From positions 1 through 29,589 of the forward strand of contig JBDNDK010000007.1 in the NCBI GenBank assembly GCA_046719185.1: DNA of 29,589 bases. The letters are read 5' to 3'. A model generated the notes under the pieces. The model searched no databases, was not told the origin of the DNA, and worked only from the letters and a program-made list of their open reading frames with translations. This document shows, one piece after another, positions 12,991 to 21,459 of this stretch (positions are counted from its first letter, which is position 1; every line of letters begins with the position of its first letter). This stretch comes from JBDNDK01 sp046719185. Its GTDB lineage: Bacteria; Armatimonadota; UBA5829. The position numbers and the translations under genes were made by a program.

Positions 12991-15079
12991 TGTTTAGAGT
13001 CACCATTCCTATAGAATCTATATTTATTTCCGGAGCAATCTCCGCATATGATAAAACTGCAAGCATTGGGAAGCTCTGCTCAACAAGCCTTCTAATATGA
13101 AGTCTTATTCTTGGTGAACAAAGAGCAACCGGTGAATGACCTTTTTGAGCAAGATTTTCCACCTGTTCACTTACAGCTTTTAAAACATTCTCAACATTCT
13201 GTGGGTCTAATATTAACTGTGCACCCATCTCTGTTTGTCTAATATTATCTGCTATTAACTGTTCTACAGCTGGATGGAATACAAATACAGTAAGCTTTCC
13301 ATCTCTGCCCTGATACTGTCTGCAAATAGACAACGCTAGCCTTTCACGGACATACTCTGTAAGAACATCAGTATCTTTAGTTAGTCTTGCATAATCTGCA
13401 AGTGCCTCAAGTATGCTAATGATATCCTTTATAGATACTCTTTCTTTCAATAAGTTTTGCAATACTTTCTGCACTTCACCAACACTTAGCAATTCTGGTA
13501 CCAGCTCATTAACAGTAGCAGGTGCATCTTGCTTTGCAGTGTCAATAAGTTCTTGAGTTTCCTGTCTTGTGAGCAATGATGCCGCATTTCTTCTGACCAC
13601 TTCATTAATATGTGTAACAAGCACAGTGCCAGCATCTACTACAGTGTATCCGGCAACTTCTGCAAACATTCTCTGAGTTTCTGGAATCCAAGTAGCAGGC
13701 AGTCCAAATGCCGGTTCTGTGGTATCAATGCCAGTAAGTCTTTCAGTAGCAGAACCAGGGTTCATAGCTAGATATTGACCGGGGAAAACTTCTCCTCTGG
13801 CGATTTCTACCCCACGCAGTTTCACAACATATTCATTAGCACTCAACTGAACATTGTCTCTAACCCTAATAGCAGGCACCAATACACCCATTTCTGTAGC
13901 TGATTGTCTTCTTATCATTGTGATTCTTTCTAAAAGCTCTCCACCTTGTTTTGGATCAGCTAGTGGAATAAGTCCATACCCAATTTCCACTGCAAGAGGA
14001 TCCACCCCAATAAGGTCTGCCATTGATTCTGGTGCTGATGGAGTAGATGGAGCTTCTTTAACAGCTTGTTGCTTTGCAATAATTTCCTCCTGCTTTTCGT
14101 TTTGCATTAAGAAATATGCAACCACACCACAAGCTAATGCAGCAATAAGAAAAGGAATCTTTGGCATACCGGGAACTATCATAAGAAGTAAGAATACACA
14201 AGCAGTAATAGCAATTGCTTTTGGCTTCTGAAACATCTGACTTGTAATTTCCCAGCCAAGATTTTTTTCTGATGCATTCTTAGTAACCATCAAACCAGTT
14301 GCTGTGGATACCAACAGTGCAGGAATCTGAGTTACCAGTCCTTCACCAATTGTCAAAATAGTGTAAACTTGAATAGCTTGAGTGAGCTCCATACCCTTTT
14401 GAGCAACACCAATTGCAAAGCCACCAAGAATGTTTATAATAATCATTATGATAGCTGCAATTGCATCACCTCTAACAAACTTAGTGGAACCATCCATAGC
14501 TCCATAAAAGTCTGCTTCTCTTGATACTTCAGCTCTTCTTCTCAACGCTTCCTGTTCATCAATAATTCCTGCATTAAGGTCAGCATCAATAGCAACCTGT
14601 TTACCGGGCATTGCATCCAATGTAAATCTAGCTGCTACTTCAGCAACTCTGCCAGCACCATTTGTGATAACAACAAACTGAATTACAATAAGGATTATAA
14701 ATACAATAATACCTACAACAAAGTTACCACCAACTACAACATTTCCAAATGCAGTAATTACAGCACCTGCATCTGCATGCAGCAAAATTAGCTTAGTTGC
14801 AGAAATGTTTAATGCTAACCTAAAAAGGGTTACCATAAGGAGCATTGATGGAAATGAACTAAAATCAAGAGGTTTTGAAGTATACATAGATACCAATAAT
14901 ATTGCAAGTGCCATAGCAATATTGGCACATAAGAACAAATCCAGTAACCAGTGTGGCATAGGCAAAATCATCATAGCCACAATGACAACTGCACCAGCAG
15001 CCACTGCTAGGTCACTATATTTTGTAATTTTACCAATAATAGATCCAATTAATTCTTGTTTAGGAGCCGCAACAGCCAT
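12980..15079 (-). CDS. flhA: FlhA, flagellar type III export gate protein
   Basis: At 699 residues it is full length for FlhA. The N-terminal half has eight membrane helices. The FHIPEP family core is well kept: MVTLFRLALNISATKLILLH (83-102), then VVGGNFVVGIIVFIILIVIQ, and ARFTLDAMPGKQVAIDADLN followed by AGIIDEQEALRRR (cytoplasmic loop with conserved charged residues). After a linker (KQEEIIAKQQAVKEAPSTPS...) the cytosolic domain holds ADPKQGGELLERI, the TWIPETQ motif, DAGTVLVTHINEVVR and ISILEALADYA. FlhA couples proton flow to export and docks chaperone-substrate complexes in a nonameric ring. AAGGAT lies about 11 nt before ATG 15079. It is 15 bp after flhB and runs into flhF with an 11-bp overlap. 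Confidence 0.97.
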   Translation of the reverse strand: MAVAAPKQELIGSIIGKITKYSDLAVAAGAVVIVAMMILPMPHWLLDLFLCANIAMALAILLVSMYTSKPLDFSSFPSMLLMVTLFRLALNISATKLILLHADAGAVITAFGNVVVGGNFVVGIIVFIILIVIQFVVITNGAGRVAEVAARFTLDAMPGKQVAIDADLNAGIIDEQEALRRRAEVSREADFYGAMDGSTKFVRGDAIAAIIMIIINILGGFAIGVAQKGMELTQAIQVYTILTIGEGLVTQIPALLVSTATGLMVTKNASEKNLGWEITSQMFQKPKAIAITACVFLLLMIVPGMPKIPFLIAALACGVVAYFLMQNEKQEEIIAKQQAVKEAPSTPSAPESMADLIGVDPLAVEIGYGLIPLADPKQGGELLERITMIRRQSATEMGVLVPAIRVRDNVQLSANEYVVKLRGVEIARGEVFPGQYLAMNPGSATERLTGIDTTEPAFGLPATWIPETQRMFAEVAGYTVVDAGTVLVTHINEVVRRNAASLLTRQETQELIDTAKQDAPATVNELVPELLSVGEVQKVLQNLLKERVSIKDIISILEALADYARLTKDTDVLTEYVRERLALSICRQYQGRDGKLTVFVFHPAVEQLIADNIRQTEMGAQLILDPQNVENVLKAVSEQVENLAQKGHSPVALCSPRIRLHIRRLVEQSFPMLAVLSYAEIAPEINIDSIGMVTLNNEN

Positions 15080-15094
15080 CTTAACTTTTCATCC

Positions 15095-16159
15095 TTATAT
15101 TGCAGGTTGTTTCTTTGTCAGTGAATATACATAAGCAAGAATCTCAGCAACTGCCTGATATAAATCTGCAGGAATCTCATCTCCCACTTCAGTAGTTGCA
15201 TATAATGCTCTTGCTAGTTGAACATTTTCAACCATAGGAACATTATGTTGTTTTGCAATTTCTTTTATCTTTTGTGCCTTTAGTCTCTGACCCTTAGCTA
15301 CCACAACTGGTGCTTCTGATACTTCTGAATCATATTTCAAAGCAACAGCATAGTGAGTTGGGTTTGTTACCACAACATCAGCAGTAGGTACATTTTTCAT
15401 CTGCATACTTGAGACAATTTCCCTTTGTCTCTGCTTGATTCTAGACTTAATAAGAGGGTCACCTTCACTTCTCTTATAGTCTTCTTTAACTTCCTGCTTA
15501 GTCATCTTTATCTGCTGTTCATGATGATATCTTTGATATGCATAATCAAAAATAGCAATAATCAGCATAGCAATAGATGCTCTAAGCAAAAGATCTAATG
15601 TAAATGAACCAATCACACTCACGGTGTGGAAATAATCCCCAGTTGCAAGACTTGATATCTCTGCATATTTGTCCTTAATATACTTATAAACAATAATGCC
15701 AATGATGGTAACTTTTATAATAGCCTTTGTAAGCTCTACAAAAGACCTTTTTGAGAACATTCTTGCAATACCCGGAAGTGGGTTCAGTCTCTCACCTTTC
15801 ATCTGCAAGCTCTTACTTGAAAGCACAAGACCAACTTGAGATGCACTGCTTATAAAACCTATAACCGCAACTCCAACAAGCAGTGGGACTAAGGTTACAC
15901 CCACCCTTAGCAATATCCGTACCAAGTGAGCAGACAACTCAACCTGATTAAAATCTGATGTGTGCACATAGCCAAAAGAATCAATAGCAAGCTCTTTTAA
16001 TCTGGATACAATCCAAGGACCATTGAACTTTACAATAAGCAAGCCACCAAGAAGCACTAGAGCAGAATTAAGCTCCATACTTTTAGCAACTTGACCTTCT
16101 TGTCTAGCCTCTTGCCGTTTACGCGGGGTCGGTGCCTCAGTCCTATCTTCTAATGGCAT
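15095..16159 (-). CDS. flhB: FlhB, export switch protein with NPTH autocleavage site
   Basis: The 354 residues match FlhB. The hydrophilic start (MPLEDRTEAPTPRKRQEARQ...) is typical. Four transmembrane helices lie within about 33-205, with conserved LNPLPGIARMFSKRSFVELT (125-144). The cytoplasmic part has QEVKEDYKRSEGDPLIKSRI and the self-cleavage motif NPTH at 266-269 in VVVTNPTHYAVALKYD. Cleavage between Asn and Pro lets FlhB switch the export apparatus from rod/hook to filament substrates, on a signal from FliK, which is also encoded here. The C-terminal helices (VENVQLARALYATTEVGDEI) are complete. GAGG is 9 nt before ATG 16159, and the gene starts 11 bp after fliR. Nothing is missing or unusual. 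Confidence 0.97.
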   Translation of the reverse strand: MPLEDRTEAPTPRKRQEARQEGQVAKSMELNSALVLLGGLLIVKFNGPWIVSRLKELAIDSFGYVHTSDFNQVELSAHLVRILLRVGVTLVPLLVGVAVIGFISSASQVGLVLSSKSLQMKGERLNPLPGIARMFSKRSFVELTKAIIKVTIIGIIVYKYIKDKYAEISSLATGDYFHTVSVIGSFTLDLLLRASIAMLIIAIFDYAYQRYHHEQQIKMTKQEVKEDYKRSEGDPLIKSRIKQRQREIVSSMQMKNVPTADVVVTNPTHYAVALKYDSEVSEAPVVVAKGQRLKAQKIKEIAKQHNVPMVENVQLARALYATTEVGDEIPADLYQAVAEILAYVYSLTKKQPAI

Positions 16160-16170
16160 TTATATAAACC

Positions 16171-16947
16171 TCAACCTGTAAGATGTTTTAATATAACTGA
16201 AAAATCTGCTCTCAAAGCTTGGAACATTCTAATCATTATTGCAATTGCAATCGGCATTGATGCTGCAATAGTAAATAAACCAACTGCAAGTTTTGCAGGA
16301 AATCCCACTATAAAAACATTTAATTGTGGAACTGTTCTTGAAAGAATACCTAGTGCCACATCAGTGAGAAAAATTGCTCCCACAATAGGAGCTCCAAGTT
16401 TTAGACCAGCCATAAAAAACTGCATAAATATATCCAGTGTTCCCCAAGCTGCCTGAGTGGTGATTGAAAGAGTTCCAAGAGGAATAGCTCTGTAGCTATC
16501 AGCTAAACCCATAATAAGAAGATGATGACCATTTGCTAATAAAAATACTAGCACAGATACAAGAAAATAAAATCTAGCAATCACACCACTCTGCTGTTTT
16601 GATACAGGATCAAATACATTTGCAAGACCAAAACCAATCTGAATATCAATAAGACTTCCAGCAGATTGGATAGCAGCAAACATCATTTCAACAATGAAAC
16701 CAAGCACAATTCCCAATAGAACTTCTTTTAATACAACTATCAAAAATGGCATCAGTTCTAAGGAAACTTCAGAGTATCTTGCCATAGGCAAATATACAAA
16801 TGCCAATGCAACAGCAAATGGTATTCTCACCATTTTTGGCACATTAGCATTACCAAATATGGGAGCTGTAGTGAAGATTCCTGCGGTCCTTGCAAGCACC
16901 AATATGAAGGCAGTTATGCCATGAATTCCAAAGCCCAATACTTCCAT
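16171..16947 (-). CDS. fliR: FliR, flagellar export gate protein
   Basis: The 258-residue, highly hydrophobic protein matches FliR/SpaR/HrcT. Recognisable parts are LVLARTAGIFTTAPIFGNAN (17-36), VPKMVRIPFAVALAFVYLP, VVLKEVLLGIVLGFIVEMMF, and QSAGSLIDIQIGFGLANVFDP (the conserved helix with DxQxG-x-A-x-x-DP), followed by six predicted membrane helices in all. With FliP and FliQ it forms the FliP5Q4R1 export channel; one FliR copy completes the FliP ring. The order fliP-fliQ-fliR-flhB is the standard export cassette. The SD is weak (GGTGG, about 12 nt from ATG 16947), and a 35-bp gap separates it from fliQ, larger than most gaps in this cassette. Confidence 0.96.
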   Translation of the reverse strand: MEVLGFGIHGITAFILVLARTAGIFTTAPIFGNANVPKMVRIPFAVALAFVYLPMARYSEVSLELMPFLIVVLKEVLLGIVLGFIVEMMFAAIQSAGSLIDIQIGFGLANVFDPVSKQQSGVIARFYFLVSVLVFLLANGHHLLIMGLADSYRAIPLGTLSITTQAAWGTLDIFMQFFMAGLKLGAPIVGAIFLTDVALGILSRTVPQLNVFIVGFPAKLAVGLFTIAASMPIAIAIMIRMFQALRADFSVILKHLTG

Positions 16948-16982
16948 TTATTGTTTATCCACCATTTAATGCTGTTTGTCAG

Positions 16983-17252
16983 CTATCTAACAAGGCTTGG
17001 TATCATCACCAAAACCTTAGTGGTGAAAGTGATCATGCTTCTTAGCATCCATGGACCAAAAATCACAAGTGCCACAGCAACAGCTACTATCTTAGGCACA
17101 AATGTAAGAGTCATTTCTTGAATCTGAGTTGCTGCCTGAAAAACACTTACTAATAATCCCACCAAAAGACCAAAAACTAATGCAGGTGCAGACAGCAACA
17201 TTGTGATCATAATTGCCTTTTGTGCAAGCTCTATAACTGTTGTATCTGACAT
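16983..17252 (-). CDS. fliQ: FliQ, flagellar export gate protein
   Basis: Its 89 residues and two membrane helices suit FliQ/SpaQ. The first helix includes AIMITMLLSAPALVFGLLVG and the conserved LLVSVFQAATQIQEMTLTFV (33-52, the QAxTQIQExTLxF signature); PKIVAVAVALVIFGPWML forms the second helix. Four copies wrap the FliP ring in the export gate. The start at 17252 has AAGGA about 12 nt and GGTGA about 4 nt upstream. It follows fliP after an unusually long 89-bp gap for this cassette, which contains a consensus -35 hexamer. No defects. Confidence 0.96.
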   Translation of the reverse strand: MSDTTVIELAQKAIMITMLLSAPALVFGLLVGLLVSVFQAATQIQEMTLTFVPKIVAVAVALVIFGPWMLRSMITFTTKVLVMIPSLVR

Positions 17253-17267
17253 TTTTCACCATTCCTT

Positions 17268-17298
17268 TTTATAACAATTATCTTTTTTATTTTGTCAA
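17268..17298 (-). promoter_or_regulatory. Possible internal promoter between fliP and fliQ
   Basis: On the minus strand a perfect TTGACA (17298-17293) is followed after 19 bp by TATAAA (17273-17268). The hexamers are good but the spacer is 2 bp longer than optimal. It could supply extra transcription of fliQ-fliR-flhB-flhA and downstream genes. The same gap shows no terminator. Confidence 0.3.
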
Positions 17299-17341
17299 AA
17301 TAATACTTATGTATTTCTAAAAGCTGACGATATCTTTAATG

Positions 17342-18115
17342 TCAGTGAAAACTCATAGTAAGTGAACGGGCTACAAGATGCCAGCCATCTACCATTACAA
17401 ATAAAAGTATTTTGAATGGAAGCGATATAAGAACAGGAGGCAACATCATCATACCCATAGACATCAAGGTGACCGCAACCACCATGTCTATAACAAGAAA
17501 AGGTATATAAATAACAAAACCTATAGTAAATGCAGTTTTAAGTTCACTAATTAAAAAAGCAGGTATTAAAACATTCATCTGAAGGTCAGCTTTGCTCTTA
17601 GGTCTGCCGCTTCCAGATAAAGAAACAAATAAAGCAATGTCCTTTTCTCTAGTCTGCTTGAGCATAAAATCTTTTAAAGGATTTGAAGCTCTTTCTATAG
17701 CCTGTTCAAAAGATATTTGCTTATTCATATATGGTTGAACAGCTTCTTTATTTACCTGTTCCAAAATTGGAGCCATTGTAAAGAATGTTAGGAACAATGC
17801 AAGACCTATAAGCACCATATTAGGTGGCACCTGAGGAGAACCCATAGCACTTCTGGTAAGAGAAAGAACTATGATAATTCTAGTAAATGATGTAAGCATC
17901 ATCAAAAGTGCCGGTGCTAGTGACAATACAGTAAGAATTAGCAATATTTGTATGGAAGTAGATACTTCCTGAGGTGAATCTGCTTTACTTACTCCAATAT
18001 CTATCTTAGGCACAAAAACTCCCTGTTGTGCTAATACAGGCACACCAAGAAATACAACCATCAAAATAATTAGAGCTACTGCCAGCCCAATTTTTCTTAA
18101 ATTTTGGTTTTTCAT
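17342..18115 (-). CDS. fliP: FliP, flagellar export gate protein
   Basis: The 257-residue protein begins with a cleavable signal peptide (MKNQNLRKIGLAVALIILMV..., cleavage near LAQQG), as usual for FliP. The core shows ILTVLSLAPALLMMLTSFTR (61-80), IIIVLSLTRSAMGSPQVPPN (81-100) and MVLIGLALFLTFFTMAPILE, then the periplasmic loop and FIPFLVIDMVVAVTLMSMGM ending MMLPPVLISLPFKILLFVMV DGW. These are the two FliP Prosite regions. Five copies form the export channel with FliQ and FliR, assembled with the help of FliO encoded just upstream (6-bp gap). Length and motifs are complete. Confidence 0.97.
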   Translation of the reverse strand: MKNQNLRKIGLAVALIILMVVFLGVPVLAQQGVFVPKIDIGVSKADSPQEVSTSIQILLILTVLSLAPALLMMLTSFTRIIIVLSLTRSAMGSPQVPPNMVLIGLALFLTFFTMAPILEQVNKEAVQPYMNKQISFEQAIERASNPLKDFMLKQTREKDIALFVSLSGSGRPKSKADLQMNVLIPAFLISELKTAFTIGFVIYIPFLVIDMVVAVTLMSMGMMMLPPVLISLPFKILLFVMVDGWHLVARSLTMSFH

Positions 18116-18121
18116 TTTATC

Positions 18122-18808
18122 TCACTGAAAGTTTTTTCTGCTGGTTCCTAAGTCCCTAATTTGTTCATGAATAAAAGAACTTGTATCTCTTATCATACCA
18201 GCTACTCTTTGAGCACTAGATGCATTGTCCGGTATATTAGACATATAATTATTCAATGCTGCCTTGAAACCAGGTTTATTATTTTCTGTTGTTGTTTTTT
18301 GTGATACTGGCTTCTGTTCTATGTGCTCAAGTTTTTCCTGTTCGACATCTTCTTTATCTAAATCTTTCAAGAAGCTTATTTCATTTGCACTTGAACCAAT
18401 CAAAATATGCTTTGACCCTATTTTAACTATATGCAGACTTCTGCCTGCAGCAATATTGACTGTATCCATCACCTGAATCTTATTATTATTTCTTACTATT
18501 TTGCTTTGCACCTGACCAAATTTTTTGAGTCCATAAACAACACCAATAATCATCAAAACAATTATGCTAAGTTTGAATATGAATCCAAAAACAACTACAT
18601 AAATAGGTTTTTCTTCCTCTGTCTGCATCATTGAACTATCATAATAAGATGAAAGAAAATCCTCATCTGCCTTAGCAGATACTGCTGATTTATTTGATTC
18701 TTTATTATTGTTCTTTGAATCATTATCAGCAAATACTGCTGTAGTAAAACTGATCAGAATACAAGCTGTAAGTATTATTATTATTTTTCTCTTAAGCTGC
18801 TCGGGCAT
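18122..18808 (-). CDS. fliO: FliO-like flagellar biosynthesis protein
   Basis: I start at ATG 18808: AAGGGA lies 5-6 nt upstream, whereas the in-frame GTG at 18823 sits on that SD. The 228-residue product has a signal-like N-terminus (LKRKIIIILTACILISFTTA, then VFADND), an Asn/Lys-rich periplasmic stretch, and one membrane helix (YVVVFGFIFKLSIIVLMIIG, about 75-94). After it comes the small FliO domain: IQVMDTVNIAAGRSLHIVKI and GSKHILIGSSANEISFLKDL. The tail is low complexity. FliO is a chaperone for FliP ring assembly and varies greatly in sequence, so identification rests on architecture, domain pattern and position before fliP. It overlaps the end of fliN by 17 bp. Confidence 0.85.
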   Translation of the reverse strand: MPEQLKRKIIIILTACILISFTTAVFADNDSKNNNKESNKSAVSAKADEDFLSSYYDSSMMQTEEEKPIYVVVFGFIFKLSIIVLMIIGVVYGLKKFGQVQSKIVRNNNKIQVMDTVNIAAGRSLHIVKIGSKHILIGSSANEISFLKDLDKEDVEQEKLEHIEQKPVSQKTTTENNKPGFKAALNNYMSNIPDNASSAQRVAGMIRDTSSFIHEQIRDLGTSRKNFQ

Positions 18809-19370
18809 TTGAATCCCTTCCACCTTGACTGATAATCTCAGTTATTCTCACACCAAAGTTTTCATCTATAACAACAACTTCACCTTTAGCAACAACTTTA
18901 TTGTTCACTACAACTTCCACAGGTTCACCGGCATGTTTATCAAGCTCAATAACAGAACCCGGTCCTAATGCTAATACATCTTTTACTTTCATTCTTGATT
19001 TACCAAGCTCTACTGCCACTTGAAGCTGAACATCAAGTATTAAATCCATGCTGCTTTTTGTTGCAGGTGATTGACCTTGACTTAAAGGATTAAACTGCAC
19101 CTGTCTTACATTATCAGCTTGTGTTTTTGGAGCTTGAACCTGAGGCTGCTGCTGTATAACTGGTTCTTGAACAGGTATATTCTCTGTTTGCTGAGTTTGC
19201 TGTTCATCCTGCACTTCCTCTTGAGCTTCCATTTGCGGCTGTTGAGCATTTGTATCTGCACCAGCATTTGCATCTGCCTGCGGTTCCGGAGATGCCTGCG
19301 TATCTCCAACAGTATCTCCTTGTGCCAACAAAGCCTCTATTTCAGCTTGTGATAACAGCTCATCTGACAT
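18792..19370 (-). CDS. fliN: FliN-type switch protein with FliM/FliY-like N-terminal motif
   Basis: The 192 residues have two parts joined by a Gln/Ala/Pro-rich linker (about 22-85). The N-terminus MSDELLSQAEIEALLAQGD matches the EIDALL peptide of FliM and FliY, which binds phosphorylated CheY. The C-terminal SpoA domain (about 108-185: LDVQLQVAVELGKSRMKVKD, VLALGPGSVIELDKHAGEPV, GEVVVIDENFGVRITEI) is typical FliN. It lacks the CheC-like phosphatase domain of Bacillus-type FliY. It forms the lower rim of the C-ring and supports export by binding FliH. The gene is directly downstream of fliL (17-bp gap), where fliM normally intervenes; no fliM is present. FliN may therefore carry the CheY-binding role alone, or fliM lies elsewhere. 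Confidence 0.92.
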   Translation of the reverse strand: MSDELLSQAEIEALLAQGDTVGDTQASPEPQADANAGADTNAQQPQMEAQEEVQDEQQTQQTENIPVQEPVIQQQPQVQAPKTQADNVRQVQFNPLSQGQSPATKSSMDLILDVQLQVAVELGKSRMKVKDVLALGPGSVIELDKHAGEPVEVVVNNKVVAKGEVVVIDENFGVRITEIISQGGRDSNARAA

Positions 19371-19387
19371 TATCTACCTCCAAAAAT

Positions 19388-19873
19388 TTATTGCATTGCA
19401 AATTCATTAAAATATACATCCACAATTCTTCTCTTACCTAATCTTTCATTAAGAGAGTCTGTGATTTCTTTTTTAAGATCATCTTTACCTTTTTGAGTTG
19501 TAAGATCTTCATAAGTATGTTTGCTTAAAACGCTTATTATTGCATCCCTTAATTTTGCATTTTCTGCACTATTATCATCACCGCCACCATGTCCGCCACC
19601 TTTTTTGTGTTCTCCACCAGTAACTTCAATAACAATGTCTGCCTTTGCATATCTTGTCTCATTAACATCAGCAAGATTTACAATAAATTCTCCCAGTGCA
19701 ATTAATTCTGTCGGTCCTTCTTCAACATACTCTTTTTCAGGCTTTGGCTTGCTATCTTTCTTTGTGATGACCGCAACTCCAACAACCAATGCAGCTATCA
19801 AAACTGCAATGACAATAAACATCAACGGTCCTTTACCTTTAGCTTTTTCTTTTTTTTCAGCTTTTTCTGCCAT
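19388..19873 (-). CDS. fliL: FliL, basal-body stator-associated protein
   Basis: The 161-residue protein has a lysine-rich cytoplasmic end (MAEKAEKKEKAKGKGP), one membrane helix (LMFIVIAVLIAALVVGVAVI, 17-36) and the periplasmic FliL domain: IALGEFIVNLADVNETRYAK, ADIVIEVTGG, LRDAIISVLSKHTYEDL and the C-terminal IVDVYFNEFAMQ, which matches the family's V-x-V-Y-F-T-E-F end. A Gly/His-rich insertion (EHKKGGGHGGGDD) sits in the beta-loop after EVTGG. FliL forms rings around MotA/MotB stators and raises torque. GAGGTGA is about 6 nt before ATG 19873, and motB ends 3 bp upstream, so expression is coupled to the stator genes. Confidence 0.92.
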   Translation of the reverse strand: MAEKAEKKEKAKGKGPLMFIVIAVLIAALVVGVAVITKKDSKPKPEKEYVEEGPTELIALGEFIVNLADVNETRYAKADIVIEVTGGEHKKGGGHGGGDDNSAENAKLRDAIISVLSKHTYEDLTTQKGKDDLKKEITDSLNERLGKRRIVDVYFNEFAMQ

Positions 19874-19876
19874 GTG

Positions 19877-20656
19877 CTAGTCACCTCTTCTGATAATACT
19901 ATGGTTTGGATTTTCTATTTCTTTAGGCTCTTCTGATGGCACAACTTCAGCCAAAGAATCAGGCCTCAAGATAACTATTTCAACTCTTCTGTTCTTTCTT
20001 CTTCCCTCTTCTGTGCTATTAGTAGCTACAGGTCTAATGCTGCCATACCCAGCAGCTGAGAACCTCCAAGGATCTAAATTTTTTCTTTCAACTAAATATC
20101 TAAGAACATTAGTAGCTCTTGCAGTAGAAAGCTCCCAATTGCTGCTAAATTCATCATTGTTCGTTGGCTGAGCACAAGTGTGTCCTTCCACTCTAATAAA
20201 ATTTGGTACCTGTTCTATCATTTTTGCCACTTCATCTAATAATGCTTTTGCTTCAGGTCTAATGGCAGCTCTGCCTGGTGAAAAGAGCATTTCATCACTT
20301 GACACTCTAACTACAATGCCCCTCTCATCTTCACCAATACTTACTTTTTTATCATTCTGCTTATCTATAAATGATTTTATTGGTTTAATTACTTTCCAAG
20401 GGACTCCTGCTCCATCTCCATCTATTGGAGACAAAGGTGCAGCAACTACTTCTGCATCACCAATTCCCTGTCCAGACATAACCCCAGAAAATCCAGTTCT
20501 TATTGAATATGCAGCTTGTCTAAACTTTGCAAGATTCAAAACCGACATTGAATAAAGCATTATAAAAAATGCCATTAATAATGTAATCAAATCAGCATAA
20601 GTGAGAAGCCATCTTTCTAGATTTTCTTTTTCTTCAACTCTAGCTCTTCTTCTCAT
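19877..20656 (-). CDS. motB: MotB, stator protein with peptidoglycan-binding domain
   Basis: The 259 residues have a basic N-terminus, then the single MotB helix WLLTYADLITLLMAFFIMLY (16-35) with the ion-channel aspartate D22, a plug/linker region, and an OmpA-like peptidoglycan-binding domain (about 135-235: AIRPEAKALLDEVAKMIEQV, FIRVEGHTCAQPTNNDEF, NWELSTARATNVLRYLVE, FSAAGYGSIRPVATNSTEEG and RRKNRRVEIVIL). With MotA it converts ion flow into torque and anchors the stator to the wall. Proton or sodium use cannot be settled from the sequence. The ATG overlaps the motA stop as ATGA. Complete, no anomalies. Confidence 0.96.
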   Translation of the reverse strand: MRRRARVEEKENLERWLLTYADLITLLMAFFIMLYSMSVLNLAKFRQAAYSIRTGFSGVMSGQGIGDAEVVAAPLSPIDGDGAGVPWKVIKPIKSFIDKQNDKKVSIGEDERGIVVRVSSDEMLFSPGRAAIRPEAKALLDEVAKMIEQVPNFIRVEGHTCAQPTNNDEFSSNWELSTARATNVLRYLVERKNLDPWRFSAAGYGSIRPVATNSTEEGRRKNRRVEIVILRPDSLAEVVPSEEPKEIENPNHSIIRRGD

Positions 20657-21459
20657 GCTGCCATTCTATCCTCATCATCCCAATGAGTTCTTCTATACTT
20701 CATCTCCTCTCTCATCTTAGGAGGTAAGTAAGCCATCATCTTTGTTTCAACTACTCTTGGATTGTCACCATTTTGGATTGACAAAATTCCTTCTATTATC
20801 ATTTCATAATTAACAATTTCTTCTGCAGTCTTATTTCTCAGCTTGGAAGCAATCGGAAGATATAATAGGTTTGCAAGCCCAACACCTAAGAGTGTGGCTA
20901 CAAAAGCCTGAGCAATAGCATGTCCCATTTTGTTTGGTTCATTAACTTTTGCAAGCATTGCAATTAGTCCCATGACTGTTCCAATAATCCCAAGGGTTGG
21001 TGAAAAACCACCCAAAGAGGTGAAGAAATTTTGACCTGCTCTATGTCTTTCTTGAATGGTAACAATTTCTGTCTCCAAAACTTCTCTGACCATTGTTCCA
21101 GGAGTTCCATCAACAACCATTTCAATTCCTTTTCTAATTAAACGGTCTTCAATGTCTGGAGTAATATTGTCCAATGCAAGTATGCCTTCTCTTCTGGCTT
21201 TTTTTGCAAGATCAACAATTTCATCAATAGCATCCAGCTGATCCATCTTGTTTGAAGTAAAAATATTACCTAAAACAGAAGGAACCTGCATAATTGTCTG
21301 CATACTAGTGCCAATAATTGTGGCTCCAATTGTGCCAAATATAACAATTATAAATGCAGGTAGATTAAATAGATCTTTTACATTTCCACCTTCAAGCATC
21401 AGAGAAGCATACACAGCTCCCCATGCAATTATTATGCCTATGATTGTCGCAAAGTCCAT
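20653..21459 (-). CDS. motA: MotA, stator protein
   Basis: The 268-residue protein has the four-helix MotA plan. Helices 1-2 are FATIIGIIIAWGAVYASLML and LPAFIIVIFGTIGATIIGTS. A large cytoplasmic loop (about 55-150) with LAKKARREGILALDNI and GIEMVVDGTPGTMVREVLET carries residues that touch FliG. Helices 3-4 are the conserved GGFSPTLGIIGTVMGLIAML and HAIAQAFVATLLGVGLANLL. Proline in GGFSPTLG lies near the channel. The C-terminal EEIVNYEMIIEGILSIQNGDNPRVV matches the family. It forms the pentamer that rotates around the MotB dimer. The start (AAAGG upstream) lies 22 bp inside flbD, and the stop overlaps motB. Confidence 0.97.
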   Translation of the reverse strand: MDFATIIGIIIAWGAVYASLMLEGGNVKDLFNLPAFIIVIFGTIGATIIGTSMQTIMQVPSVLGNIFTSNKMDQLDAIDEIVDLAKKARREGILALDNITPDIEDRLIRKGIEMVVDGTPGTMVREVLETEIVTIQERHRAGQNFFTSLGGFSPTLGIIGTVMGLIAMLAKVNEPNKMGHAIAQAFVATLLGVGLANLLYLPIASKLRNKTAEEIVNYEMIIEGILSIQNGDNPRVVETKMMAYLPPKMREEMKYRRTHWDDEDRMAA

